From Nitrososphaeria archaeon (GTDB lineage: Archaea; Thermoproteota; Nitrososphaeria; Nitrososphaerales; JACAEJ01): a stretch of 40,874 bases of DNA. Of this stretch, positions 24,109 through 33,076 are shown piece after piece. The notes beneath the pieces were generated by a model. It saw only the letters and a program-made list of their open reading frames with translations, was not told where the DNA came from and searched no databases. Both the position numbers and the translations under genes were made by a program. The stretch spans positions 1-40,874 of the forward strand of contig JARVKD010000008.1 in NCBI GenBank assembly GCA_029775875.1, in the 5' to 3' direction. Numbering within the stretch: the first letter of the stretch is position 1; the number at the start of each line of letters is the position of its first letter.

Positions 24109-25341
24109 ATGGTCGTAAAAATAGCTCAAATATCTTGTGGGACAGAATATAGCGGGGTTCAAAAGGAAGTTGAAAAAGCTGCTGAAATTGTAGGGGCTAA
24201 GATCTATGTTCCTGAAGTGGGCTTAGAAGATGTCAGAAGAGTGGAGGAAGAACTACCATTCGCCCCTGCAAGCAGTGGACTAAAGACGATGCTGGCGAGA
24301 ATGTTTACTATAGTCGAGGGCAAGACCAAGCCTGATGCCATTCTTCTCTTAACATGCTTCAGGTGCGCTGAGGGTGCTCTCACGAGAACGATAGTTCGAA
24401 GAATGTTACAGAAAAAGACGGACATACCGATAGTTTCCCATTCCTTCACTGAGAGAACAAAAGCAACCAACCTTCTGTTGAAGATAGAGACACTCGTAGA
24501 CATGGTCGAGAAGGAAGCTTTACTGGGAAGGAGAGAACAAAGTGGCATAACTATAGGAATAGACTCGGGCTCCACTATGACCAAAGGGGCCATCATGAAG
24601 GATAATGAAATTATTGCATACGATTGGATTCCGACCGTCGAGGTCAAGGCTCTAGCTAGCAAAGTAATGGATCGACTCTTATCAAAAGCGAACATGTCCA
24701 TTGACAAAATAGACGCTATTGGCATTACGGGATATGGGCGATTCATTTTGAAAGAACTCCATCCCGAAAAAGTAAAGTTAGCTATGGAGGAAGTTACAGT
24801 CTGTTCCAAGGGGGCTGCATATCTAGCTGAGAGACTTGATGGCGATGCAACGATAGTGGATATAGGGGGGGCTGATAACAAAGCCACGACAATGCACAAT
24901 GGATTGCCTGATAGCTTCAGCGTTGGAGGGATTTGCGCTGGTGCTTCTGGTAGATTCTTGGAGATAGTGGCAAATAGACTAGGCGTTACGTTAGACGAGC
25001 TTGGAGAAATTGCATTGAGAGGAAGGCCTGACAAAGTGATGATGAATTCTTATTGTATTGTCTTTGGAATAAGCGATCTGGTTTCTTCTCTGGCACTCGG
25101 GGTTAGCAAAGAGGATGCTGCTGCAGCATCTTGTTATAGTGTAGCTGAACAGTTCTATGAGCAACAGATGCAAGAAATCGATGTTAGAGAGCCCATAATT
25201 CAGATTGGCGGTACATCTTTGATCAAAGGTTTGAATAAAGCGCTTAAAGATATGTTGAGGGCAGAAGTCATAGTACCTCCTTTATCTCAATTTGCAGGCG
25301 CAGTAGGAGCAGCGCTATTGGTTTCAGGCTTAGTTGAATGA
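24109..25341 (+). CDS. mmp15: Methanogenesis marker protein 15 (BadF/HgdC-type ATPase)
   Basis: Mmp15 combines a marker-specific N-terminal domain (IAQISCGTEYSGVQKEVEKA, and LLTCFRCAEGALTR) with a C-terminal actin-like ATPase (from about residue 145: IGIDSGSTMTKGAIM, IVDIGGADNK). It belongs to the family of activators of 2-hydroxyacyl-CoA dehydratases. The two cluster-ligand regions of that family are visible (ICAGASGRFLE and MMNSYCIVFG), suggesting a [4Fe-4S] cluster between two subunits. Such ATPases push electrons uphill using ATP, which would suit MCR maturation, but the role is unproven. It is directly downstream of mmp5 and convergent with the radical SAM gene, 3 bases away. Confidence 0.9.
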   Translation: MVVKIAQISCGTEYSGVQKEVEKAAEIVGAKIYVPEVGLEDVRRVEEELPFAPASSGLKTMLARMFTIVEGKTKPDAILLLTCFRCAEGALTRTIVRRMLQKKTDIPIVSHSFTERTKATNLLLKIETLVDMVEKEALLGRREQSGITIGIDSGSTMTKGAIMKDNEIIAYDWIPTVEVKALASKVMDRLLSKANMSIDKIDAIGITGYGRFILKELHPEKVKLAMEEVTVCSKGAAYLAERLDGDATIVDIGGADNKATTMHNGLPDSFSVGGICAGASGRFLEIVANRLGVTLDELGEIALRGRPDKVMMNSYCIVFGISDLVSSLALGVSKEDAAAASCYSVAEQFYEQQMQEIDVREPIIQIGGTSLIKGLNKALKDMLRAEVIVPPLSQFAGAVGAALLVSGLVE

Positions 25342-25344
25342 ATT

Positions 25345-26355
25345 TTACTTAACTTTAGATTGAAGATCCCATGGTTCCCACAGCATGGCAGGGCAATGGT
25401 TTACGAGTCTACATGTGCCGCACTCCCTTGGATGATTTTTACATCCTGCCAAAATCAAGTACTTAGCAGCTAATTTTGCCTCTTCAGATACGTATTCCCT
25501 CATTTCACGTCTTGTAACAGACTTTGGGGCTCTAAAAGGATACCAAGAAGAGCAACTTACATCTTTCAAACCTTTGCTACGGGCTACCTTCGCTAACTTC
25601 CCCATTAATCGACTTGAAGGACCTGGGTGAAAATACAAAATGAAATTGGGCCTAAACGCAATAATTTTGTATGGAACAGTCTCATCTAAATCTGCAATAT
25701 AGCTCGCTATTTTTCCTATTTGACCATCATTTATACCTGGTATGACCACTGTCCTGACTACTCTTATTTTATTTCTAGCTCTTGTTATTAATTGGCTTAG
25801 ATTTCTAAGAATTGGTTCAACTGGCGCTCCAGTGATAACTTTATGAACTTCATCATCGAAAGCTTTGACTTCAAAATTGATCCAATCACACTCTTCTAAA
25901 ACTCTATGCCATGTTCTTTCGCTCGAAAAACCGTTAGTAGCCAAACCAATCTTCATTCCATCTTTTTTAAATGTTTTTATTAACTGTTCTACAAAGGGCC
26001 AATGAATTATTGGTTCTCCTCCAGTGAAACTCACAGATGAAACTTTAACCTTATTGGCAAGATTAGAATCGATTAAATTGGATATCTCAGAAACTAGCTG
26101 CTCTAAATCTAGAAAACCTTTGTAAAACCAACCAACACAAGGATACTGTGAAAGCCTATACGCGTTGCAATAAATACATCTAAAACAACAGCCTAAGAAC
26201 GTTATCGTAACGCTTTCGGTGACCTTTGAAACATTAAGGGAGGCAATTTCAGGTAAGCCCAGTCTACAAACGCCTCTCTCTCCTTCAACTCTATTCACTT
26301 TGCAATCCCATGAACAAATATTGCAAGATTTGAATTCTTCCATCCATTTAGACAT
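25345..26355 (-). CDS. Radical SAM protein (PflA/AmrS-like)
   Basis: The radical SAM cluster motif is Cys56-X3-Cys60-X2-Cys63 (CCFRCIYC), followed by SFTGGEP. An N-terminal Cys group (Cys 11, 14, 18, 30: CNICSWDC and GVCRLG) matches the pyruvate-formate-lyase-activase-like group that includes AmrS of the AMMECR1/Memo system. The C-terminus has a further Cys cluster (CKNHPRECGTCRLVNHC), probably another iron-sulfur cluster. The length is 336 residues. It begins 18 bases after the ABC ATPase of the B12/iron-type importer and is probably the last gene of that operon. The substrate is unknown; it is not the marker protein 10 type methylase. Confidence 0.8.
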   Translation of the reverse strand: MSKWMEEFKSCNICSWDCKVNRVEGERGVCRLGLPEIASLNVSKVTESVTITFLGCCFRCIYCNAYRLSQYPCVGWFYKGFLDLEQLVSEISNLIDSNLANKVKVSSVSFTGGEPIIHWPFVEQLIKTFKKDGMKIGLATNGFSSERTWHRVLEECDWINFEVKAFDDEVHKVITGAPVEPILRNLSQLITRARNKIRVVRTVVIPGINDGQIGKIASYIADLDETVPYKIIAFRPNFILYFHPGPSSRLMGKLAKVARSKGLKDVSCSSWYPFRAPKSVTRREMREYVSEEAKLAAKYLILAGCKNHPRECGTCRLVNHCPAMLWEPWDLQSKVK

Positions 26356-26373
26356 GGTTCAACACTTCGCAAA

Positions 26374-27147
26374 TCAAATAGGCTTGATCGGTATCACGTA
26401 AACGAGTCCATTACTCCTTATCACTTGAGCTTCGACTCCATATACTTGTTTTATGTTCTCACGGTTCAACACTTCCTCTACAGAACCAGCTGAATATATC
26501 TTGCCAGAATTCAGGAGGATCAATTTATCACAAAACTTTGCTGCTAAGTTCAAATCATGGGACACTAGGATCGTGGCTAGTTTTTTTTCGGCAGTCAACC
26601 TTCTTATAAGCTCCATGATTCCGAGTTGGTGACTTATGTCTAGATGAAGTGTGGGTTCATCTAGCAGTAATATGCTTGGCTCTTGAGCTAATGCCATGGC
26701 TATTATCACCCTTCTAAACTCTCCTCCACTTAACTCGTCTACTGACCTATCGGCAAGGCTAAGCACAAAAGTGGTTCTCATCGCTTCCTCGGCTATCTTC
26801 AAATCTCTCTCGCTCTCCCTTCCTAGCTTGCCTAAATGTGGAATTCTACCCATAAGCACTACATCTAGGACAGTGAATGGAAATGATGTCAAAGAATTTT
26901 GGGGTACCATTGCCACTCTCTTGGCTACTTCATCTTTTCTTAATTTCAAAATATCTTCTCCGTCAACAAGTACAGTACCCACTCTGGGCTTGAGGATCGA
27001 GTTTATGCACTTTAGCAGTGTGCTCTTCCCAGCTCCGTTAGGTCCTATTATCCCAAGCACCTCTCCCTCATTGATCTCCATGCTTACATTATCTATTGCC
27101 TTTATGCTGTCATAGCTGAAGCTCAAGTCCTTTATCCTAAGTCTCAT
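26374..27147 (-). CDS. ABC importer ATPase, B12/iron-complex type
   Basis: This 257-residue ATPase has Walker A GPNGAGKS, signature LSGGEFRRV, Walker B SILLLDEPTLHLD and switch LVSHD. The sequence MVPQNSLTSFPFTV is typical of the FecE/BtuD group that powers uptake of cobalamin, haem or iron chelates. It lies 1 base after the permease and 18 bases before the radical SAM gene. In a methylotrophic methanogen, corrinoid uptake is a reasonable guess, but substrate cannot be read from the ATPase. Confidence 0.88.
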   Translation of the reverse strand: MRLRIKDLSFSYDSIKAIDNVSMEINEGEVLGIIGPNGAGKSTLLKCINSILKPRVGTVLVDGEDILKLRKDEVAKRVAMVPQNSLTSFPFTVLDVVLMGRIPHLGKLGRESERDLKIAEEAMRTTFVLSLADRSVDELSGGEFRRVIIAMALAQEPSILLLDEPTLHLDISHQLGIMELIRRLTAEKKLATILVSHDLNLAAKFCDKLILLNSGKIYSAGSVEEVLNRENIKQVYGVEAQVIRSNGLVYVIPIKPI

Positions 27148-27148
27148 T

Positions 27149-28261
27149 CTAACTCACCAACCTTCCACCTAGCCCAATCGCCTTCTTTTTCGTGCGTAAT
27201 AGATAGATAAAGAACGGAGCCCCAATAGAGGCAGTAATTATCCCAACTGGTAGTTCCGCTGGCGCCACCACTAGTCTAGCCACTAAATCAGCCAACACCA
27301 AGAAAGTAGCACCGAATAGGCAAGAGGTAGGCAGCAGTACTCTATGATCTGGCCCGACTATCAATCTGAGCATATGGGGAATGACAAGCCCCACGAAGCC
27401 TATGGTTCCGCTTACTGCAACTGCTGATGCCACGATTAAAGCAGAGAGGACGATTAGGGCTTTTAAAGCGAAATCCACGTTGATACCTAGGCTGCTAGCA
27501 ACCTCTTCGCCCATTAACATCGCATTTAGGTGCTTGGAGAACAGCATGATCAATGCAATACCCAAGATTATAGGTGGCGCCGAAAGAGCCACATCTTCCC
27601 AACTGGCTGGCCAGAGCCCTCCCATTATCCAAAATATTACGGCTTGTAGTCTCTCTCCAGCTAAATACTGTATGAAAGAATTAATGGCCCAGAAGAAGGT
27701 GCCTACTGCAATCCCAGCCAATAATAGAGTGCTAGTTGGTACCTTCTTTCCCACCCTAGCTATGGAATAAACTAAGAAGGCGGTTAATAGTGTAAATATG
27801 AAGGCGAGGAAGGGTGTCGAATATCTTGCAAATCCAACACCCAAGCTTAAGCCCAATACCATGGACATCGATGCTCCAAACACGGCTCCAGCAGCCAGCC
27901 CAAGCACGTAGGGGTCGGCTAGAGGATTCTTAAAAGTCCCTTGCATGACTGCTCCGGAGCTGGCCAAGGCTGCCCCGACCAAGATGCCAAGCAATACCCT
28001 TGGAAGCCTTATTTCCATCACTATGACCTCGTATGAGGTTGGCCAATTATGGTTAAAGATCAAGTTAAGGGGAGGAACCTTGCTAAGCAAGATGGCAGCC
28101 GTAGTATCTGGAGGTATGCTAACTTGCCCTACACCTATTGCCAATATAGTTGCTCCAAATAGGGTAACAACTGTCACTAAGATTGCAAGGGTTCTCCACA
28201 CCCTCTTCACCATGTAGACCTCCAGTAACCCAGCGCCAGCACTCGGTTTCCTTAGCCTCAA
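27149..28261 (-). CDS. ABC importer permease, FecCD/BtuC type
   Basis: This 370-residue membrane protein has about ten hydrophobic helices. The family signatures are present: RLPRVLLGILVGAALASSGAVMQG, NPLADPYVLG and the C-terminal GFVGLVIPHMLRLIVGPDHR with a following DLVAR. It forms the channel of a type II importer for cobalamin or iron complexes. The first 20 residues may be too long, since a Met at residue 17 follows a possible short leader. It lies 2 bases after the binding-protein gene in the same operon. Confidence 0.92.
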   Translation of the reverse strand: MRLRKPSAGAGLLEVYMVKRVWRTLAILVTVVTLFGATILAIGVGQVSIPPDTTAAILLSKVPPLNLIFNHNWPTSYEVIVMEIRLPRVLLGILVGAALASSGAVMQGTFKNPLADPYVLGLAAGAVFGASMSMVLGLSLGVGFARYSTPFLAFIFTLLTAFLVYSIARVGKKVPTSTLLLAGIAVGTFFWAINSFIQYLAGERLQAVIFWIMGGLWPASWEDVALSAPPIILGIALIMLFSKHLNAMLMGEEVASSLGINVDFALKALIVLSALIVASAVAVSGTIGFVGLVIPHMLRLIVGPDHRVLLPTSCLFGATFLVLADLVARLVVAPAELPVGIITASIGAPFFIYLLRTKKKAIGLGGRLVS

Positions 28262-28263
28262 CT

Positions 28264-29853
28264 CTAGGACCTCTTCATAATCCTATACCTAAGCACTACC
28301 GCTGCCACTAGCACCATAACAACTGTGGCTGAGCCCCAAATCCATAATTGTTCCCAAATTGGAGGGGTCGGTAATGCCTCTAAGCAAGCTATCGCAAATA
28401 GCGACAACCCAAGGAATTCTGCTTCATAAAATACATGAGTTTCGTTAACCTTTACTACCTTCGTGCTCAACTTATCCCAAGATTGGGATGTCTCATCCCA
28501 TCTAAATAGCGCCACCTTAGTTTCGTTAATTTCGTGCTCATCAAGCCAAGACTTCTCCACATAGAAGTGTAATTTCGATTCGTTTACGTCTGCAGGTGGC
28601 GTAAGCCTTACCTCTAGATACTTGTAAGTATAGATCTTGAAACCTGGTACATTAAGTGAAGTAGCTTCCCAAGGTGCTAAGCTCACATCTGGCGATATTT
28701 GGTCAATCGACATGACAGTCATATTGATGCCCTTGTCATATGGCGCGGTAAAGGTAATATGAGTCAAAATTAATCCAGCTATGTCAATTGTAGTGTTATC
28801 TCCTGGGCCAATATATGGAAGTGGCTTCTCAAAACGCTCTTCGATGCCTAATACGGTTGGATGAAACCATCTCGCCATCAGCTCAACACCGATTACGAAC
28901 CTTTGATCATAAGTCTCATAATAAGCCGGTATTATGTAGACTCTTCGACTCTTTACAGCGTTGGTCTCCCTCCACTCATACCTCTCTTCCAACAATACAT
29001 CGACTATGTCCCTTGCTTCATTAAGCGCTCTCACAGCTATTGAGTTTGTGCTACTGAAGATTATTATGTCTGGGTTTGCGTTGATTATAGCCTCCTTGTT
29101 TACTACAGGAAAACCTGTCAAATTCTTGAATACATTGTCGCCTCCAGCAGCTTCTATGATCTGATTAGTGAAGGTATCGCCTCCAGCAGTTGCAAGCTGT
29201 GATGTTAACTCGTGATAGACACTGGGTCTAGGCAAGTCCTTAACGCTCTCGCTTACTTTGCCTAGCCTTGATTCTATCTCGCCAATTAAATTGTCTGCTT
29301 CTGATTCCCTATCCACAACTCTCCCAATCGATATTATCAAGTTGTGAATATCATCAAAATTCTTCGCTCCTATGGCTATCACTATTAGTCCCTTATCCTC
29401 AAGTTTTCTGATGTTCTCTTCAGTTGTACTGTAATAATACATAAAAACTACGTCCGGCTCTAGATTGACTATCATCTCAATGCTAGGTGTCCATGACGAA
29501 CCAAGATTTGGCTTGTTAGGAACTTCCTCGCATAACTTTTCATAATAACTTTGATTGCCAGGAGATCCCTTGAATGCGCTAAGACCTGCTTTAACATAAT
29601 CTATGCTATATTTATCAACTCCAATCACCTTATCCCCTGCTCCTAAAGCGTAAAGGATTATGGTGGATGGGGTTGCCAGCGAGATTATCTTATCTGGAAC
29701 CTTTGGCAATACGATATCTTTATTCCTCCAATCTTTAACTACAATCTCACTAGACGTGGAAAAACTAGGCGTAGATTTGGCTTGAGGAATCACTGAAATC
29801 ATCAATAATATGGTTAACGCCAGCGCGCCACAAACTGCCATTGCCTTATTCAT
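28264..29853 (-). CDS. Membrane-anchored B12/iron-type binding protein with PGF-pre-PGF-like domain
   Basis: The 529-residue protein starts with a signal peptide (hydrophobic residues about 7-24). A periplasmic-binding domain of the BtuF/FecB type follows (about 40-330: PDKIISLATPSTIILYALG, LEPDVVFMYYY, ANPDIIIFSS). Then comes a beta-rich region (about 350-490). Its last part (KLHFYVEKSWLDEH, VALFRWDE and FYEAEFLGLSLFAI) resembles the archaeal PGF-pre-PGF domain. A hydrophobic helix near 502-522 with a basic end anchors it outside the membrane. It leads an operon with permease, ATPase and radical SAM gene. A perfect 21-bp palindrome lies about 36 bases upstream. Confidence 0.85.
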   Translation of the reverse strand: MNKAMAVCGALALTILLMISVIPQAKSTPSFSTSSEIVVKDWRNKDIVLPKVPDKIISLATPSTIILYALGAGDKVIGVDKYSIDYVKAGLSAFKGSPGNQSYYEKLCEEVPNKPNLGSSWTPSIEMIVNLEPDVVFMYYYSTTEENIRKLEDKGLIVIAIGAKNFDDIHNLIISIGRVVDRESEADNLIGEIESRLGKVSESVKDLPRPSVYHELTSQLATAGGDTFTNQIIEAAGGDNVFKNLTGFPVVNKEAIINANPDIIIFSSTNSIAVRALNEARDIVDVLLEERYEWRETNAVKSRRVYIIPAYYETYDQRFVIGVELMARWFHPTVLGIEERFEKPLPYIGPGDNTTIDIAGLILTHITFTAPYDKGINMTVMSIDQISPDVSLAPWEATSLNVPGFKIYTYKYLEVRLTPPADVNESKLHFYVEKSWLDEHEINETKVALFRWDETSQSWDKLSTKVVKVNETHVFYEAEFLGLSLFAIACLEALPTPPIWEQLWIWGSATVVMVLVAAVVLRYRIMKRS

Positions 29854-29889
29854 AGCTATTAGGAATTCATTGAATCATGGTTATAAATA

Positions 29890-29910
29890 TTTGTTTCATA
29901 ATGAAACAAA
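29890..29910. promoter_or_regulatory. Perfect 21-bp palindrome before the B12/iron-type importer operon
   Basis: TTTGTTTCAT (29890-29899), a central A, and ATGAAACAAA (29901-29910) are exact reverse complements. On the minus strand it abuts the upstream edge of the TATA box (ATTTATAA, 29881-29888), whose predicted start lies next to the ATG at 29853. This is a classic site for a metal- or cofactor-responsive regulator. No regulator gene adjoins it. Confidence 0.65.
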
Positions 29911-30001
29911 ATATAAAAAGTCTGTGAATCCCTTTTAGCTTTAAGAATCGAATCTTTTAATGGTTTTATATCTTTTCTTTGGTGTTGTTATGTTGCATGC
30001 A

Positions 30002-30760
30002 CTATAATTCGGTGCCTACTTCATCTTTTAGAAATCCTATTATCAATTCTCTATATCTTGCGAACTCTTTACTCAGTTTGTTTCTAGGTTCTGGAAGTTC
30101 GACCGTCAAGGTCGCTTTAACAGTCGCAGGGCGCTTCGTGAAGATGATTACTTCGTCTGCCAAATATACTGCTTCTTCAACATTATGAGTTACAAATATA
30201 GTGGTCTTCCTTAGCTTTTCATGGATCGATTTGAGTTCCCTATGCATAACCCATCGAGTCTGTGCATCAAGATCTCCGAAGGGTTCATCCATCAACAAGA
30301 TTGAGGGGTTTACAGCCAAGGCTCTAGCAATGGCAACTCTCTTTCGCATACCACCTGAGATTTGATACGGATAGTACTTTTCAAAGCCGGATAGACCAAC
30401 TAGTTTTGTCATCTCCTTGACTTTGTTATCGATATCTTCACTCCTTTTCTTTATTTCCAGTCCGAACTTTATGTTGTCGTAGACATTTCTCCAAGGCAAT
30501 GAAGAATCTTCTTGAAAAACAAAGCCTATGTTGTAGTTTTCAGGCTTTGGAGGACTCCCATCCAAAAGTATGGAGCCTGAAGTAGGCGTTTCCAGTCCAG
30601 CTATGACCCTCAGAAGAGTGGTCTTCCCACAACCTGATGGACCTACTATGCATACGAACTTACCTTCGAATACATCGAAGGATACATTGTCTATCACCTG
30701 AAGGCCTCCAAAAGACTTTGAGACATTCTTGAGACTTACCTTTACATTATTCGAAATCAT
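30002..30760 (-). CDS. ABC importer ATPase, sulfonate/nitrate/taurine type
   Basis: The 252-residue ATPase shows Walker A GPSGCGKT, the typical NIGFVFQEDSSLPWRNV loop, signature ISGGMRKRVAIARA, Walker B ILLMDEPFGDLDAQTR and FVTHNVEEAVYL. These are hallmarks of the SsuB/TauB/NrtD group. The first codon overlaps the permease gene by 4 bases. With its permease and binding protein it forms an importer for small anionic sulfur or nitrogen compounds; the substrate is discussed under the binding protein. Confidence 0.9.
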   Translation of the reverse strand: MISNNVKVSLKNVSKSFGGLQVIDNVSFDVFEGKFVCIVGPSGCGKTTLLRVIAGLETPTSGSILLDGSPPKPENYNIGFVFQEDSSLPWRNVYDNIKFGLEIKKRSEDIDNKVKEMTKLVGLSGFEKYYPYQISGGMRKRVAIARALAVNPSILLMDEPFGDLDAQTRWVMHRELKSIHEKLRKTTIFVTHNVEEAVYLADEVIIFTKRPATVKATLTVELPEPRNKLSKEFARYRELIIGFLKDEVGTEL

Positions 30761-31596
30761 ACTCTGATCTCCCTACGCCATTTGAACATTCTTTTCTCAA
30801 AGGTATGAATTATCCAGTCCATTACCAATCCTACGAAACCTATGACTATCATGCCAGCAATAATTCCGTCCACTTGAAGCAATTGGCCATAATCCCATAT
30901 TAGCTTACCTATGCCTGTTACCTCTGCTCCTACGAACTCAGCAGCCATTATGCACATCCAACCTACTCCTAAGCCAATTCTCATTCCAGCAGCTATTTCT
31001 GGTAAAGAACTAGGTATTACGACCTTCGAGACTATCTGATTTTTATTTGCTCCAAAAGTGGTAGCTAACTCTATCAGAGTTGGGTTTGTTCTTTTTATCC
31101 CTGCCATAGTACTTACAAGAATAGGAAAGAAAGCGCCAAGCCATATCAAGAATACATAGCGCGAAAACCCTCTTAAAAGAAGAATCGTCAAAGGTATCCA
31201 AGCTATGGGCGGCACGAATCGAATAGGCTCAATCACAGATTTAGAGCTTTGGTAGATCTCTTCCCTCAATCCCATCAGTATCCCAAGTGGGACAGCGCTT
31301 ATAGAAGCAACGAAGAATCCCGCTAAAACTCGGACTACGCTAGCAGCGGTATGATCAACAAGGGTTATTCCCTGAGTGTCTCCATATAACGTGAGCTTTA
31401 CTAGCATTAGGGCTACATCTATTGGATTGGCTTTTCTAAGAAAGGCTGATGGATAGTTCATCGCGATTATTTGCCAAATGGATAGAAATAGCAGGAAGAA
31501 AAGGCTTCCAAGAAACAAGATTTTTCGCTTAGCTTTGAACCAACTCTTGACTCTGATACTGGGTGGAGTCTTATGTCTACCAACCATTCTGATCAT
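30757..31596 (-). CDS. ABC importer permease, SsuC/TauC type
   Basis: The 279-residue protein has about six membrane helices and the permease coupling loop (EIAAGMRIGLGVGWMCIMAAEFVG). The GILMGLREEIYQSSKSVIEPIRFVPPIAWIPL block is typical of sulfonate, taurine and nitrate permeases. It lies 28 bases after the binding-protein gene and overlaps the ATPase gene by 4 bases. The ATG at 31596 is used; a Met at residue 4 is an alternative. Confidence 0.9.
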   Translation of the reverse strand: MIRMVGRHKTPPSIRVKSWFKAKRKILFLGSLFFLLFLSIWQIIAMNYPSAFLRKANPIDVALMLVKLTLYGDTQGITLVDHTAASVVRVLAGFFVASISAVPLGILMGLREEIYQSSKSVIEPIRFVPPIAWIPLTILLLRGFSRYVFLIWLGAFFPILVSTMAGIKRTNPTLIELATTFGANKNQIVSKVVIPSSLPEIAAGMRIGLGVGWMCIMAAEFVGAEVTGIGKLIWDYGQLLQVDGIIAGMIVIGFVGLVMDWIIHTFEKRMFKWRREIRV

Positions 31597-31624
31597 CTTA
31601 AGTTGTGCTCAGTATAAGTTATAT

Positions 31625-32638
31625 TTATTGACTAATTCCCATCTCGCCCAAAACTGTATCAAGGATGTTCTCGTTGACGATTCCCATTACGAAAGTGTTT
31701 GCGTCCGGTACACCTTCTGGCAAAGTCATTTTCCCTTGAGTTATCATAGCGTTGGCGAAAGTCACCATGCTGTCAGTATTCACATGGTAGCCCCAAGCCA
31801 TCCTTGGCCAAGCGTTCTGAACAACCGCTAAGGTCCTAGCTGTTATCGTAGCAATTGACTGCTGTGCACCAGTAGAGTTCTCCTGAATATATTTTAACGC
31901 TCTCACATGGACTCTCACTAAGCTCTTTACTACGTCTGGCTTTTCGTTGTAGAGTTTCTGTGAAACCCAGAAGACACAACATTGGTGGTCGGGCAGTATA
32001 TCATGGGACGTGTATATTACATTCCCCACACCATTAACGACAGCATCAGCGCAGAAGATTTCCCAGGCTATAAAGGCATCTATGTCCCCACTATCAAGTG
32101 CAAGGGGAAGCGAAGTAACCGAGTATGAGACATGAGTGACTTTGATATTAAATTCTTCTTCAACCATTCCAAGCATAATATCTTGGATTGTGCCTATTCC
32201 TGGTGTTCCAACCTTCGTATTATTTAATTCTTCAACGCTATTTATTCCTGGCTTGGCAACTATAGCCGAACCTTCTTTGTTCGATGAAGCCAAGATCACT
32301 AATTCAGCTCCTTGACTCGCTGTAATCATGGCTGGTGAGCATCCAACATAGCCAGCATCTAATTCTCCTGCCACGAAAGCGTTCATCTGTGTGGGACCAT
32401 TAATATATTCTTTCTTTATTGGAGCAATACCTTCTTCTTGATACCATTCTTGAGCATAAGCTATGAAGAAAGGTGATTGATGTATGTCGCCTGTTAGATA
32501 TCCAATGCGTACTGGTTCGTATCCTGTGGGCTTAATAGTGAGAGAAGCATAATAGTATCCAACAGCTGTTCCCGCAAGGAAAATTGCAACCATGATTAAG
32601 GCCATTAATGGTTTTCCTATAGCGCTTCTCGAAGCCAT
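31625..32638 (-). CDS. ABC importer binding protein, SsuA/NrtA-like, membrane anchored
   Basis: This 337-residue protein has an N-terminal hydrophobic anchor (about residues 10-30) with no lipobox. The NMT1/SsuA-like domain follows (VRIGYLTGDIHQSPFFIAYA, MNAFVAGELDAGYVG, TKVGTPGIGTIQDIML). I chose ATG 32638 because GAGGGTG lies 5 bases upstream; ATG 32659 is possible. The ligand is unknown. Coenzyme M is itself a sulfonate, so import of coenzyme M, taurine or another sulfonate is a sensible hypothesis. It is first in a three-gene operon. Confidence 0.85.
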   Translation of the reverse strand: MASRSAIGKPLMALIMVAIFLAGTAVGYYYASLTIKPTGYEPVRIGYLTGDIHQSPFFIAYAQEWYQEEGIAPIKKEYINGPTQMNAFVAGELDAGYVGCSPAMITASQGAELVILASSNKEGSAIVAKPGINSVEELNNTKVGTPGIGTIQDIMLGMVEEEFNIKVTHVSYSVTSLPLALDSGDIDAFIAWEIFCADAVVNGVGNVIYTSHDILPDHQCCVFWVSQKLYNEKPDVVKSLVRVHVRALKYIQENSTGAQQSIATITARTLAVVQNAWPRMAWGYHVNTDSMVTFANAMITQGKMTLPEGVPDANTFVMGIVNENILDTVLGEMGISQ

Positions 32639-32754
32639 AAGTACACCCTCAATGTTCAACTGTTTAAGGTATTTAAATTCTTTTCCATTTATTTTTTTAA
32701 ATAACCCAAAAAGGAGAAATATTTAAGACCATTATATATGTATATATATTATAT

Positions 32755-32871
32755 ATGAAAATAGTTAATGTTTTAGAGCCAAGAGTAGAGAATGTTATAG
32801 CGATAATCGCATTAAAATTTTTACTTGACGAAATAAAACAACTGAAATTAAAATTAACAATAAAAATATAA
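32755..32871 (+). CDS. Possible 38-residue peptide
   Basis: An ATG at 32755 directly after a strongly AT-rich TATA-like tract opens a 38-codon frame (MKIVNVLEPRVENV, ending in a Lys/Leu-rich helix). No Shine-Dalgarno site is seen. It may be a real small protein, the start of a frameshifted gene continuing in the next fragment, or chance. Confidence 0.25.
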   Translation: MKIVNVLEPRVENVIAIIALKFLLDEIKQLKLKLTIKI

Positions 32872-33076
32872 AATAAGAGGATACTCCGTAAATTATGTGG
32901 AAAATTGTATAGTTTCCGTTGCCCTTGCTGAAAAAGAAGGTGCTTCGGGTATTATTTTCGCTCCGGTTCTTGCTTCAATCATAGAAAAGATTGTTGATAT
33001 GCCAGTAGTAATAATGAAGCCGAGAGTGGAAACTTTAATGGATGCTATTGAAACTGTTGCAAAAAGGATTGGTTAA
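32864..33076 (+). pseudogene. Possible gene remnant, receptor-like fragment
   Basis: A 70-codon open frame ends at 33076. From 32891 it encodes a protein-like sequence, NYVENCIVSVALAEKEGAS then GIIFAPVLASIIEKIVDMPVV, ending KRIG. Only a GTG at 32897 could start it, with no good ribosome site. The hydrophobic strand and PVV segment resemble the end of a Rossmann-like ligand-binding domain (PrpR N-terminal or racemase-like). It looks like the 3' end of a decayed or frameshifted gene. Identity is uncertain. Confidence 0.35.

Noticed and set aside
24204-25034. A 276-codon open frame on the minus strand
   Set aside because: It lies wholly inside mmp15, which has clear family motifs. The antisense frame is rich in Ser/Leu/Ile and shows no domain.
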